Source of the DNA: Lentilitoribacter sp. Alg239-R112
GTDB lineage: Bacteria > Pseudomonadota > Alphaproteobacteria > Rhizobiales > Rhizobiaceae
DNA: 64,000 nucleotides
NCBI RefSeq assembly: GCF_900537175.1
Contig: NZ_LS999833.1
Span: 1,860,001-1,924,000 of the forward strand
Direction: 5' to 3'
Position 1 is the first letter of the stretch. Each line of letters opens with the position of its first letter. Below, piece after piece: positions 37,756 to 46,077 of this stretch. The position numbers and the translations under genes are program-made. The notes beneath the pieces are model-generated. The model had not been told where the DNA came from. It worked only from the letters and a program-made list of their open reading frames with translations, and searched no databases.

Positions 37756-38355
37756 CTAGATCGTATCATTATCTGAAAATGTGCCGAACTTGCCGGCTGT
37801 AAAGATTAACGGTTGGCCTGCTCTTTGTGAAAAGCGAACAACTTTTCCTATAAGAATAGAATGATCACCTCCATCATGAACAGTCTCACGCTCACATTCA
37901 AACCGCGCTAAGACACGTTTTGCAAGCGGAACCGTACCCGATTTCATATCCCAGTCGTGCTTATCAAAACCATCTGCATGTTTTGCGAAGGATAAAGCCA
38001 AGTCTTTTTGGTCCTTTGCCAAAACATGAATTGCATAGTGAGAGGCATTCCTAAATGCCTCATATCGCCCAGATTTCTTAGCAACAGACCAAAGCACAAG
38101 TGCTGGATCAAGCGATACAGATGCAAAGGAATTAACGGTCATGCCAATCGGGCCTTGTTCTGTATTTGTTGTGATCAACGTAACGCCAGTACCAAAACAC
38201 CCCAAAGCATCTCGGTAAGCTCGTTCAGTCTCCGGACTCGGTTTAATGTTTTCTGTCTGCAAAACGTGCACATTACTCAATATTGATGGATCAATATCTT
38301 GCTGATGATTATGTATATTCTCTGTACATTCATTTTCAATTTTCTGTACAAGCAT
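37756..38355 (-). CDS. Flavin reductase (FMN-dependent, HpaC/RutF-like)
   Basis: About 199 residues; supplies reduced FMN to a partner monooxygenase. The flavin_reduct domain begins near residue 50 (FGTGVTLITT, MTVNSFASVSLDPALVLWSVAKKS) and the C-terminal GDHSILIGKVVRF is typical. ATG38355 has AAAGGG just upstream; TTG38373 is the longer alternative. An unusual polar N-terminal extension of about 45 residues precedes the domain. It follows the SsuD-like gene, forming a two-component monooxygenase. Confidence 0.9.
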   Translation of the reverse strand: MLVQKIENECTENIHNHQQDIDPSILSNVHVLQTENIKPSPETERAYRDALGCFGTGVTLITTNTEQGPIGMTVNSFASVSLDPALVLWSVAKKSGRYEAFRNASHYAIHVLAKDQKDLALSFAKHADGFDKHDWDMKSGTVPLAKRVLARFECERETVHDGGDHSILIGKVVRFSQRAGQPLIFTAGKFGTFSDNDTI

Positions 38356-38427
38356 TGCAACCCTTTCGTTCAAGCACGGTGGTGCTCAAAATTGGTATTT
38401 GATTTTTACATCGAACCACGTCATTCA

Positions 38428-39585
38428 TTATCGACGAACTCCCTCAGCAAGTGGTGTTGAAGGTGCAGAAGCAGGAACACGATTATAGGCATGTGGCAGA
38501 GAACAAGTTTCAAGGTGTGGCAAAACAAGTTTGCCAAAATATTCTGCTTCATCAATATGAGGATAACCAGAGAAGATAAAAGCGCGCATGCCCATTTTCT
38601 TATATTCATCAATTTTAGATAAAACCTGATCAGCCGACCCTACTAACGCTGCGCCACAGCCAGAACGAGCACGACCAACACCTGTCCAAAGATTAGGTTC
38701 AATATAGCCAAACTCATCGGCAACATCGCGATTTTTTGATTGGTGTGAAACACCAAGAGAAGTTGCATCCAGCGCTCGCTCGCGGATCATGCGCCCATAT
38801 TCGTCATCAAGCTTAGAGGTAATATATTCGGCATATTCATTGGCTTCTTGTTCAGTATCGCGAACAATCATATGAACACGCAATCCGTAATCTAATGTGC
38901 GATCATATTTCTCTGCGACAGCATTCACCGCCTTCATGCGGCCCGCAAGTTCATCCTGCTTTTCCGGCCACATAAGATAAACGTCACAATGTTCACCACA
39001 AAGATCCAATGCAGAAGGCGAATAGCCACCGAAATATAGAAGTGGGCCGCCATTTTGATAAGGTTTTACAGGATCAGTTGTAAGACCTTTAGAGAAGTCA
39101 TAAATTTCACCTTTATAATTAATCTCATCTTGCGTCCACGCTTGCTTTAATATCTCGACAACTTCACGCGAACGCTGATAACGATACTGACTGTCTTCTT
39201 TCTGCCCGGGAAAATCAGAACTAATAATATTAACTGTCAGACGGCCCTCAAGCATGTGATCAAGCGTAGCAATCGTGCGCGCCAACATGATCGGTTGCAT
39301 TTCACCACAACGAACAGCCGCAAGAAAATTGATATCCTTGGTGATTGGAGCGCAGCCAGCCACAAACGATAATGTATCCTGACCAACCTGATAGGATGAA
39401 GGGCAAAGAATATTTCTAAATCCTTGCGCCTCTGCAACTTTTACAATGTTGCTACAATGATCCCAACTCGAGCGTAAATTCCCGTCGGGAACGCCCAGAA
39501 ACTGATAATCATCAGAGCAAAGCGCTGAAAACCACGACACTTCAGCTTCTTTTAAATCTGGCGATGAAATGGGTACGACTGTCAT
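38428..39585 (-). CDS. LLM-class flavin-dependent monooxygenase, alkanesulfonate monooxygenase (SsuD)-like
   Basis: A 385-residue TIM-barrel monooxygenase of the bacterial luciferase family. Aligned from memory with E. coli SsuD, key active-site residues are kept: Arg236 and His238 (SsuD Arg226/His228, in GLRVHMIVRD), Arg307 (Arg297, in PNLWTGVGRARSG) and Tyr341 (Tyr331, in FSGYPHIDE). The SsuD Cys54 position is not conserved. This points to oxygenolytic cleavage of a C-S bond in an organosulfonate, with FMNH2 from the adjacent reductase. GGAG precedes the ATG. It opens an operon with a TRAP importer and is divergent from a GntR regulator. The exact sulfonate is unknown. Confidence 0.82.
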   Translation of the reverse strand: MTVVPISSPDLKEAEVSWFSALCSDDYQFLGVPDGNLRSSWDHCSNIVKVAEAQGFRNILCPSSYQVGQDTLSFVAGCAPITKDINFLAAVRCGEMQPIMLARTIATLDHMLEGRLTVNIISSDFPGQKEDSQYRYQRSREVVEILKQAWTQDEINYKGEIYDFSKGLTTDPVKPYQNGGPLLYFGGYSPSALDLCGEHCDVYLMWPEKQDELAGRMKAVNAVAEKYDRTLDYGLRVHMIVRDTEQEANEYAEYITSKLDDEYGRMIRERALDATSLGVSHQSKNRDVADEFGYIEPNLWTGVGRARSGCGAALVGSADQVLSKIDEYKKMGMRAFIFSGYPHIDEAEYFGKLVLPHLETCSLPHAYNRVPASAPSTPLAEGVRR

Positions 39586-39614
39586 CGCAAACTCCGAAAA
39601 ATAATTTTTACTAT

Positions 39615-39659
39615 CAAGACATTATCATCTTGTTTGAAAAGTATCAATAGTGTATCAAT
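39615..39659. promoter_or_regulatory. Candidate GntR operator region
   Basis: The divergent gap holds CAAGA-N8-TCTTG (39615-39632) and a direct repeat GTATCAAT at 39641 and 39652, spaced 11 bp, about one helical turn. These are plausible binding sites for the adjacent GntR/UTRA regulator acting on both divergent units. Confidence 0.45.
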
Positions 39660-39675
39660 TTTTTCAAATTAAAAA

Positions 39676-40404
39676 ATGAAAGGGGGTCACATTTTGAAAA
39701 CATTGAACTCAAGTCCAAACCAGCTCCCCATGTATGTTCAAATTAGCGAGCTATTAATAAGAGAGATCAGTGCCGGACGTCTTCTCGATGGAGAGCGCCT
39801 TCCGCCAGAGCGCGAACTTGCACAATCACTCAACACGACCGTCCGCACATTACGCAAAGCCCTTGCAATACTGGTTGATAAAAAACTTCTGGAACGCGTT
39901 CAAGGTTCTGGCAACTACATACGCCATAGCGACGAGGTCAACAGCATATACTCTATGTTCCGGCTTGAACTCCCTGAAGGAGGCGGCCTCCCTAAAGCAG
40001 ATATTTTATCTGTTGGCGCGATGGAAAAACCATCCGATCTACCAGTATTTGGTACTGCAAACCATGCAACGAGAATACGCCGTTTGCGATATCTGGATCA
40101 GTCAATCATCGCCGTTGAAGAAATTTGGCTTGATGGAAACTCAGGCGAAATACCTGAAGATAAACTATCCGACTCTCTTTATGAATTTTACAAAAAACAA
40201 CTGGGGTTTTGGATCAACCGAGCAGAAGACAGGGTTAGCATAGCTCAGGTCCCTGCATGGAGCCCATCCAAATTTGGTAAAAAACCCGGAGAAATTTGTG
40301 GTTTCATTGAAAGGTTCAGCTGGGCAAACGATCCTGAACCTATCGAATATTCAAGAACTTGGTTTGATACCGATCAATCAGTTTACATCGCACGTCTAAA
40401 ATAG
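39676..40404 (+). CDS. GntR-family regulator with UTRA effector domain
   Basis: A 242-residue HutC-subfamily repressor. The winged helix is at about residues 15-80 (QISELLIREISAGRLLDGERLPPERELAQSL, VRTLRKALAILVDKKLLERVQGSGNYI), and a UTRA ligand-binding domain follows (about 100-240). The start may be TTG39694, which has AGGGGG 7 nt upstream, rather than ATG39676. It is divergent from the SsuD-like/TRAP operon and co-directional with a Gfo/Idh gene 16 bp downstream, so it probably controls both. Confidence 0.88.
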   Translation: MKGGHILKTLNSSPNQLPMYVQISELLIREISAGRLLDGERLPPERELAQSLNTTVRTLRKALAILVDKKLLERVQGSGNYIRHSDEVNSIYSMFRLELPEGGGLPKADILSVGAMEKPSDLPVFGTANHATRIRRLRYLDQSIIAVEEIWLDGNSGEIPEDKLSDSLYEFYKKQLGFWINRAEDRVSIAQVPAWSPSKFGKKPGEICGFIERFSWANDPEPIEYSRTWFDTDQSVYIARLK

Positions 40405-40420
40405 GGAAACAATAAGAAGA

Positions 40421-41545
40421 ATGTCAAAAATTACCAAGTACGGAGTAATCGGTGGCGGTATGATGGGTCAGGAGCACCTCAGAAATATTGCATTATTGCC
40501 AGACACGAAAGTCATAGGATTATTTGAACCAGACGAATGCATGGCGAAAAAAGCCACAGAATTTGCACCTGACGCAACACTTTGCAATAGTATTGAAGAC
40601 CTATTGGCACTGAGCGAACTTGATTGCTTGGTTATTGTTAGCCCAAACCACATTCACTTAGAGCAATTGGAAACAATCGCTGAAACTCGCCCATTGCCCA
40701 TATTAGTTGAAAAGCCCTTATTTACAGACCCAAAAACATTTGGAAGAGTTCTTAGGTTTCAAGAAAACTATCCAGCGCCTATCTGGGTGGCAATGGAATA
40801 TCGTTACATGCCCCCCATTACCGCACTTTGTAGCTCTCTTCACAATGCAATTGGCGATGTGAAAATGTTGACAATCCGTGAGCATCGTTTCCCATTTCTT
40901 CCAAAGGTTGGTGATTGGAATCGATTTAACGCGATGTCCGGCGGAACATTTGTCGAAAAATGTTGTCATTTTTTTGATTTAATGCGCCTAATCACCAAGT
41001 CAGAACCCACACGCATCGTCGCAAGCGCAGGTCAGGATGTAAATCATCTAGATGAGAACTACAGCAATGGTAAACCCGATGTATTAGACAATGGTTATGT
41101 CATTGTGGAGTTTGAAAATGGTATACGATCCATGCTTGAACTGTGCATGTTTGCAGAAGGGTCTCGCTACCAAGAAGAAGTCAGTGTGATCGGACCGGAC
41201 GGGAAAATTGAAGCTCATGTTCCCGGACCTGCCAGATTTTGGCCTGACCATCTTGGATCGCCTCCGGTGCCAAAGGTTGTTATCAGCAAAAGAGAACCAA
41301 AGGGACCTGAAACCCAGCAAATCCCGGTAGACCCTACACTACTGGACGCAGGTGATCATAATGGCTCCACATTTTATCAACATGAGGGTTTTTTAGAGCT
41401 GGTCCGCGGCAATCGAAACGAAGCAGATGTTACGTTAGAAGATGGTTGGAAAGCAGTTGTCATGGGTATGGCCGCTCAAAAAAGTGCAGCTTCCGGACAT
41501 TCTGTCATATGGAGCGAATTCATGGAGGAGCTTTCCAATTGTTAA
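40421..41545 (+). CDS. Gfo/Idh/MocA family oxidoreductase
   Basis: A 374-residue NAD(P)-dependent dehydrogenase. The N-terminal Rossmann motif GGGMMG (about residues 11-16), EKP signature (LVEKPLF) and catalytic-type His in GGTFVEKCCHFFDLMRL are present. It lies 16 bp after the GntR gene. Next to a desulfonating monooxygenase, it may process the aldehyde or sugar skeleton left after sulfite release, a job an aldo-keto reductase does in the known sulfoquinovose monooxygenase route. This is inference. Confidence 0.85.
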   Translation: MSKITKYGVIGGGMMGQEHLRNIALLPDTKVIGLFEPDECMAKKATEFAPDATLCNSIEDLLALSELDCLVIVSPNHIHLEQLETIAETRPLPILVEKPLFTDPKTFGRVLRFQENYPAPIWVAMEYRYMPPITALCSSLHNAIGDVKMLTIREHRFPFLPKVGDWNRFNAMSGGTFVEKCCHFFDLMRLITKSEPTRIVASAGQDVNHLDENYSNGKPDVLDNGYVIVEFENGIRSMLELCMFAEGSRYQEEVSVIGPDGKIEAHVPGPARFWPDHLGSPPVPKVVISKREPKGPETQQIPVDPTLLDAGDHNGSTFYQHEGFLELVRGNRNEADVTLEDGWKAVVMGMAAQKSAASGHSVIWSEFMEELSNC

Positions 41546-41766
41546 TGTGCGGCAAAACGAGTGCCTTGTTTATCACTGCGCTGATATGCTCAAACAGATG
41601 ATAATAATCGCGTACTGAAAACCGGACCCTTGTTCCAGAACAAGACTATTAATTAATCATCGCATTCGACTAGAAGGTGCTATAGGATGGAACTGCTCGA
41701 TAAGACTTTGAGCAGTTCATCTAGGCTGGAGTAAATTTTCATAAAAATTATTCGCAAATAAGTTTA

Positions 41767-42234
41767 TCAATCATCAAAAACAGCATCTTTTTCTGCTGAC
41801 GAGTTATAAATATCCTTGATAGCTTTTAACGTAGCCCCTGTCTCAAATCCGTCACACAAAATAAGAGCTTCCATCTGAGCGCTAGCCATATCACCCGATC
41901 CTACAAAACGGATTGCTCTCATAAGGTGGCGTTCATGATCGGACAAATTTACAGCACAGTTTTCGCAGCATGGATTTACAAAACGGAAAACAGCTCGCCG
42001 AGATGAACGTACGGCCTGTAAAATACGTAACAATCCATACGCCGCATATGCTCCATTCGCTTCGCCATAAACTGTTATGGATATCTCAAAAGCTCGCTCC
42101 CAGTGTGGTTGCGTTGCATCCGTGTAAGCGAGAAGAAATTGCCTGAATATTGCAAGCATCATTTCCTCATGAAAATCTAAACCGGATTCTGAAATTGATA
42201 TGTCGCTTGACTTCGCTTTATGATTATTCATCAC
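41767..42234 (-). CDS. Unknown 155-aa protein with CCENC motif
   Basis: I do not recognise this family. The protein is soluble-looking, without a signal peptide, and predicted mostly helical. It carries a cysteine cluster CCENC (about residues 89-93) that could bind a metal or form a redox pair, plus one further Cys near 128. The ATG overlaps the pseudoazurin stop (ATGA), so it is the last gene of the metal-importer operon. A metallo-regulatory or assembly role is possible from context only. Confidence 0.6.
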   Translation of the reverse strand: MMNNHKAKSSDISISESGLDFHEEMMLAIFRQFLLAYTDATQPHWERAFEISITVYGEANGAYAAYGLLRILQAVRSSRRAVFRFVNPCCENCAVNLSDHERHLMRAIRFVGSGDMASAQMEALILCDGFETGATLKAIKDIYNSSAEKDAVFDD

Positions 42235-42701
42235 CGCCCCTGGTTAACCGCCGCGGTATCCACCTGTTTGAACAAAGCACTGAAAGCTTTCCTAGCGCCG
42301 CCTCTCTGTCGCACATTCTTTGCCTCTTCATAATTCACCTGATAATCACCGACTAAAATCAAACCGACCATTCCCATATGTAAATGCGGAATACAGATAT
42401 ATCCGTATGTACCATCGTGATCGAAAGTAATCTCCAACTCCTCATCGAGCCTGCTGTTCCAAGGCATTCCTCCTTCGGGCAACATTCCCTTTTTGGAAGC
42501 ACTATTGTGGCCTTTATCAATTGCGACAAATTTCACACTGTCACCTTTTCCAATACGAAGTATAGGGGGATTAAACAGGTTGATATTATTGGGGTCACTG
42601 GGGTCAGTATTTCGCATCTCAACAAGATGGGTTTCTGCAACCGAGCAGAATGTTGCTGATAATAAAATCCCAATCACCAGCACGATTTTCTTAAATCTCA
42701 T
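42231..42701 (-). CDS. Pseudoazurin-type blue copper protein
   Basis: A 156-residue periplasmic cupredoxin with a Sec signal peptide (about residues 1-22). The type-1 copper ligands are visible: His in KGHNS and the C-terminal loop C-I-P-H-L-H-M-G-M supplying Cys, His and Met, as in pseudoazurin. Pseudoazurins shuttle electrons to nitrite or nitrous-oxide reductases or peroxidases; no denitrification gene is nearby. It follows an iron-type ABC ATPase by 30 bp with AAAGGA before the ATG. A C-terminal tail of about 35 residues beyond the copper loop is longer than usual. Confidence 0.85.
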   Translation of the reverse strand: MRFKKIVLVIGILLSATFCSVAETHLVEMRNTDPSDPNNINLFNPPILRIGKGDSVKFVAIDKGHNSASKKGMLPEGGMPWNSRLDEELEITFDHDGTYGYICIPHLHMGMVGLILVGDYQVNYEEAKNVRQRGGARKAFSALFKQVDTAAVNQGR

Positions 42702-42731
42702 TGCACTTAATCCTTTGAATTCACTAATCTT

Positions 42732-43499
42732 CTACAAACTCGCAGAAATGGCCTTTACGCCCCCTTTCGTCTCATACATCTCAATGTTAACACCATAGGT
42801 ATCGGCTAGGTGAGTTGAAGAGAGTACTTGAGACGCTGCTCCATCTTCGATAATCATTCCTTCGCGCATGAGAATAAGCCTATCAGCATAACGTGCTGCC
42901 AAATTCAAATCATGAAGGGCTACAAATGTTGTTGTATTTCGCTCATGAGTTACCTTGCGCACTGTGTGCATGATCTGAAGTTGGTGCTTAAGATCAAGTG
43001 CACTCGTTGGTTCATCAAGCAGAAAAATATCAGGTGTACGAACAAATGCTTGCGCCAGTGAAGCCATTTGCTGTTGGCCACCTGACAAATCACTTATGTA
43101 TGTCTGAGAAAGGTGTTCTATGTTCAGCTCACTAAGTATATCTGACACGGCTTCGATATCCCGATTACGCACCCGCCAGCCGTTCATATGTTTTTTGGCA
43201 AGCAACACCGTCTCAAAAACAGTCAAAGCTGCATTGCTGGAAAAAAACTGTGGCGTGAAGCAAACATGCTTGCTCCACATAGCTGGACCGAGCTCTTGCG
43301 CAGTGTTTCCACTAAACGAAATTTGTCCCTTCGCAGGTTTTAGCAATCCTGCGATACATCGAAAGAGTGTCGATTTTCCTGTTGCATTTGGCCCAATAAC
43401 AGCGATGACTTCGCCTCGTGTATCAGCCGATAAGTTTACATCACGAAGAACATTTTTTCCTGGGTAATTAAATGAAAGGTTTTTTATTTCCAGATTCAT
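42732..43499 (-). CDS. Iron-siderophore/haem-type ABC transporter ATP-binding protein
   Basis: A 255-residue FecE/FhuC-type ATPase: Walker A GPNATGKST, signature LSGGQQQMASLAQAFVRTP, Walker B IFLLDEPTSALD, H-loop VALHDLNLAARY. The Walker A has Ala where Gly or Asn is usual (GPNGxGKS), a tolerated change. The start overlaps the permease stop by 4 bp. It energises uptake by the FecCD-like permease. Confidence 0.92.
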   Translation of the reverse strand: MNLEIKNLSFNYPGKNVLRDVNLSADTRGEVIAVIGPNATGKSTLFRCIAGLLKPAKGQISFSGNTAQELGPAMWSKHVCFTPQFFSSNAALTVFETVLLAKKHMNGWRVRNRDIEAVSDILSELNIEHLSQTYISDLSGGQQQMASLAQAFVRTPDIFLLDEPTSALDLKHQLQIMHTVRKVTHERNTTTFVALHDLNLAARYADRLILMREGMIIEDGAASQVLSSTHLADTYGVNIEMYETKGGVKAISASL

Positions 43500-44572
43500 T
43501 GCCAGCTCTTTCTTCTTACTGAGAGGATAAGACTTATGAAGAAGGGAATCCCAATAAGTGATGTAATCATCCCGATTGGATAAACCACCCCCGGATTTAG
43601 TGCTTTACTTAAAATCGATGTTAGAGACATGATTAAGCCGCTTGAAACTGCTGACAGTGGTAGGAAATATCGCTGATCTTCCCCCACAATCATTCGTGCA
43701 ATATGTGGGCCAACTAAGCCAACAAAGGCAATCGTGCCGACAAATGACACAGCTGTTGCAGCAAGCAATGAGATAAGCACAAGCATTTCAATACGAAGTC
43801 TTTTTACATTAACACCCAAACTGGCTGCTTTATCATCACCCATCCGCAAAGCTGTTAGTGCCCAATTGCGCGACATAAAATAAGGAATAGATATTGCCAG
43901 AAGCCCAACACACATCGCCACCTTTGGCCAGCTGGCACGCGATAAAGAGCCCATCATCCAGAAAACAATTTGCGTAAGTTGTATCTCCGAAGCAGCATAC
44001 TGCATAAGAGCTAGAAGCGCATTGAACGTGAACATCATGGCAATACCAACAAGAACCATTGTCTCCGTCGTAACACCTCGCATTTTGGTAAATGCATAAA
44101 TAATAAACGAAGTTGAAAGCGCCAGAACAAATGCATTGACAGTCACAAGAAATGGACCTGCAATTGGAATGAGATTAATTTGAAATACGATAGCTAGCGC
44201 AGCGCCGAAACTTGCCGCCGATGAAATGCCCAATGTGAACGGATCAGCAAGTGGATTGTTGAGGATTGTTTGCATCTCAGCCCCGGCACACCCCAGCATA
44301 GCACCCACAAGAACCGCCATTATAGCGATTGGCAACCGTAAATCCCAAACAATAACATGAGTCTGAACATCAGCACTTGAGGGGTTGGCAATTGTCGCCA
44401 AAACATCACCTACAGGCATGAAGCTTGGCCCCCAGCTTATATCAATAATAAAACTGGTTAGCAGCAATGCTGTTGCTATCAGGATTAAAATTCTACGCTT
44501 ATAGGAGCGCATAATAAATTTGGTTACGGTATCATCTACCACAAGTTCATCTGGTGCTATTTGTATGGTCAT
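43496..44572 (-). CDS. FecCD-family iron/cobalamin-type ABC permease
   Basis: A 358-residue inner-membrane permease with about nine or ten helices. Family motifs are MLGCAGAEMQTILNNPLADPFTLGISSAASFGAALAI and, near the C-terminus, TIAFVGLVGPHIARMIVGED, the ATPase-coupling segment. ATG44572 is used; a 13-codon extension to 44611 is less likely. It is separated from the binding-protein gene by a terminator-like hairpin. Confidence 0.9.
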   Translation of the reverse strand: MTIQIAPDELVVDDTVTKFIMRSYKRRILILIATALLLTSFIIDISWGPSFMPVGDVLATIANPSSADVQTHVIVWDLRLPIAIMAVLVGAMLGCAGAEMQTILNNPLADPFTLGISSAASFGAALAIVFQINLIPIAGPFLVTVNAFVLALSTSFIIYAFTKMRGVTTETMVLVGIAMMFTFNALLALMQYAASEIQLTQIVFWMMGSLSRASWPKVAMCVGLLAISIPYFMSRNWALTALRMGDDKAASLGVNVKRLRIEMLVLISLLAATAVSFVGTIAFVGLVGPHIARMIVGEDQRYFLPLSAVSSGLIMSLTSILSKALNPGVVYPIGMITSLIGIPFFISLILSVRRKSWQ

Positions 44573-44651
44573 TTTTGATTTCGCAGCTTGGCAACCGATG
44601 AAAACAAACAAGGTACTTCTCTTGTTTTAACATCTTACTGCCCTAAAAAGA

Positions 44652-44680
44652 GCCGGTCTGCATCAGCATAGCAGACCGGC
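44652..44680 (-). terminator. Intercistronic terminator-like hairpin after the iron-binding-protein gene
   Basis: GCCGGTCTGC pairs perfectly with GCAGACCGGC around a 9-nt loop, and on the minus strand a TTTTT run follows two bases later. It sits 20 bp beyond the binding-protein stop and about 80 bp before the permease start, so it probably attenuates read-through into the permease. Confidence 0.75.
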
Positions 44681-44700
44681 ATTGTTACATTACTTGCGCA

Positions 44701-45864
44701 TTATTGGAGGGTAGCCCAAAAAACGCCGCTAGCTTCGATAGGCAGGAATTGGTCGTGTAATTCCTTAAAAGTTTCCTCTGGATCGAGATCACTAAACTCT
44801 TCCGGATGGAACCATTTTGCAAAAGCTTGCAATGCAACAAAGTGATAAGGACTATTATAGAACTGGTGATAAACTGAGTGGAAACGCTTACCTGTGACAG
44901 CATCCATAGATGACCAGCCTTTACGATCAGCAAGTCCTTTGAGGCGCTCCTGCACAGCCGCATCAGTCGCATCATAACCAAGAAGAACAGACGTCACAGA
45001 CGGGCGGTTAACAGACCAGTTTGCGCCTGTTCCAATAACGATTTCTGGGTTATCTGCAAGTACCGCTTCAAAGCTTGCCTCACCAGAAAACCCTGGGAAT
45101 TTTTGCGTTCCCCAATTCACGCCACCTGCTTCATCAACAAGGCGTCCAAAATTAGCGCCACCATATGTCTTGCAACAAAATTCAGGATTCCAACCCGGTG
45201 CATTTTCTATAAACACCAATGGTCGCTGGTCATTATCCATATTATCTACAATGTTCGTTACTCGGCGCATTTGCATAATGTAATAATCTACAAACTTTTG
45301 CGCTTCGTCTTGCTTATCAAATACACGTCCCATTAACATAAGACTGGGCACAGTATTTTGTGTCGGGCGCTTACGAAAATCAACAAAGATAACTGGAATA
45401 CCAACCTTTTCTAGCTTCTCTATCAACCCTGTTTCTTCTGCTTTGAATAGGTTACCCAAATTAAGGATTACAAGATCAGCATCCAAGGAAATAGCACTTT
45501 CGATACTGAAGTCACCTGAATACGGACTGCCAAAATTTTTGATATTTTCAGTCTTCCCAGGAAACTTCGCTTTATATTTCTCAAACGCATCCGGGTCATA
45601 TTTAATAAGATCATCTTTCCATCCGATTATACGTTCGAACGGGTTTTCACGATCAAGAATAGCAACGGAGTACATCATACGCCCCTCACCCAGAATGACC
45701 CTCTTAACACCCTTCTTTACTTCAACAGTACGTCCCGCGACATCTGTTACAGATATCGTCTTTTTATCCATCGCAGAAACTTCTACGGCAGATATTGTCA
45801 AGAAAGCTGCAAATAAAAGTGAAATGACTCGCCCAAAATCTGGACGAGAAAATTTAAATATCAT
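44701..45864 (-). CDS. Iron-complex ABC substrate-binding protein (FecB/TroA-like)
   Basis: A 387-residue periplasmic binding protein. After a signal peptide (about 1-30) comes the class III binding-protein fold: TDVAGRTVEVKKGVKRVILGEGRM at the N-terminus, a long backbone helix and PEIVIGTGANW in the second lobe. ATG45864 is preferred because GGAGA lies 5 nt upstream. The ligand is probably a ferric chelate or haem; vitamin B12 is possible. It heads the operon and has a palindrome about 40 nt upstream. Confidence 0.85.
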   Translation of the reverse strand: MIFKFSRPDFGRVISLLFAAFLTISAVEVSAMDKKTISVTDVAGRTVEVKKGVKRVILGEGRMMYSVAILDRENPFERIIGWKDDLIKYDPDAFEKYKAKFPGKTENIKNFGSPYSGDFSIESAISLDADLVILNLGNLFKAEETGLIEKLEKVGIPVIFVDFRKRPTQNTVPSLMLMGRVFDKQDEAQKFVDYYIMQMRRVTNIVDNMDNDQRPLVFIENAPGWNPEFCCKTYGGANFGRLVDEAGGVNWGTQKFPGFSGEASFEAVLADNPEIVIGTGANWSVNRPSVTSVLLGYDATDAAVQERLKGLADRKGWSSMDAVTGKRFHSVYHQFYNSPYHFVALQAFAKWFHPEEFSDLDPEETFKELHDQFLPIEASGVFWATLQ

Positions 45865-45900
45865 TATGATCTCCATGTTCGAGTTCAAGGCTCGATTTTT

Positions 45901-45923
45901 AATATGAGTGTTTTACTCATATT
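45901..45923. promoter_or_regulatory. 23-bp inverted repeat, candidate iron-responsive operator
   Basis: AATATGAGT and ACTCATATT form perfect 9-bp arms around GTTTT, 37-59 nt upstream of the iron-binding-protein ATG. Its position fits an operator overlapping the promoter of this importer. Fur-, RirA- or Irr-type control is a guess, as the sequence is not a textbook box of any of them. Confidence 0.5.
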
Positions 45924-46077
45924 TACAAAAGCAAATAATCAAACATGATAAAAATAGTCAAGTATTATTTTAATATTATAAGGTTATTATGATTTCCTGC
46001 CTGAGCCAGGCTAACTCAAACATAAATTGCCATGCCTAAAACCTTGGATGAAAACACGTATCATAAGATACAGCGCT

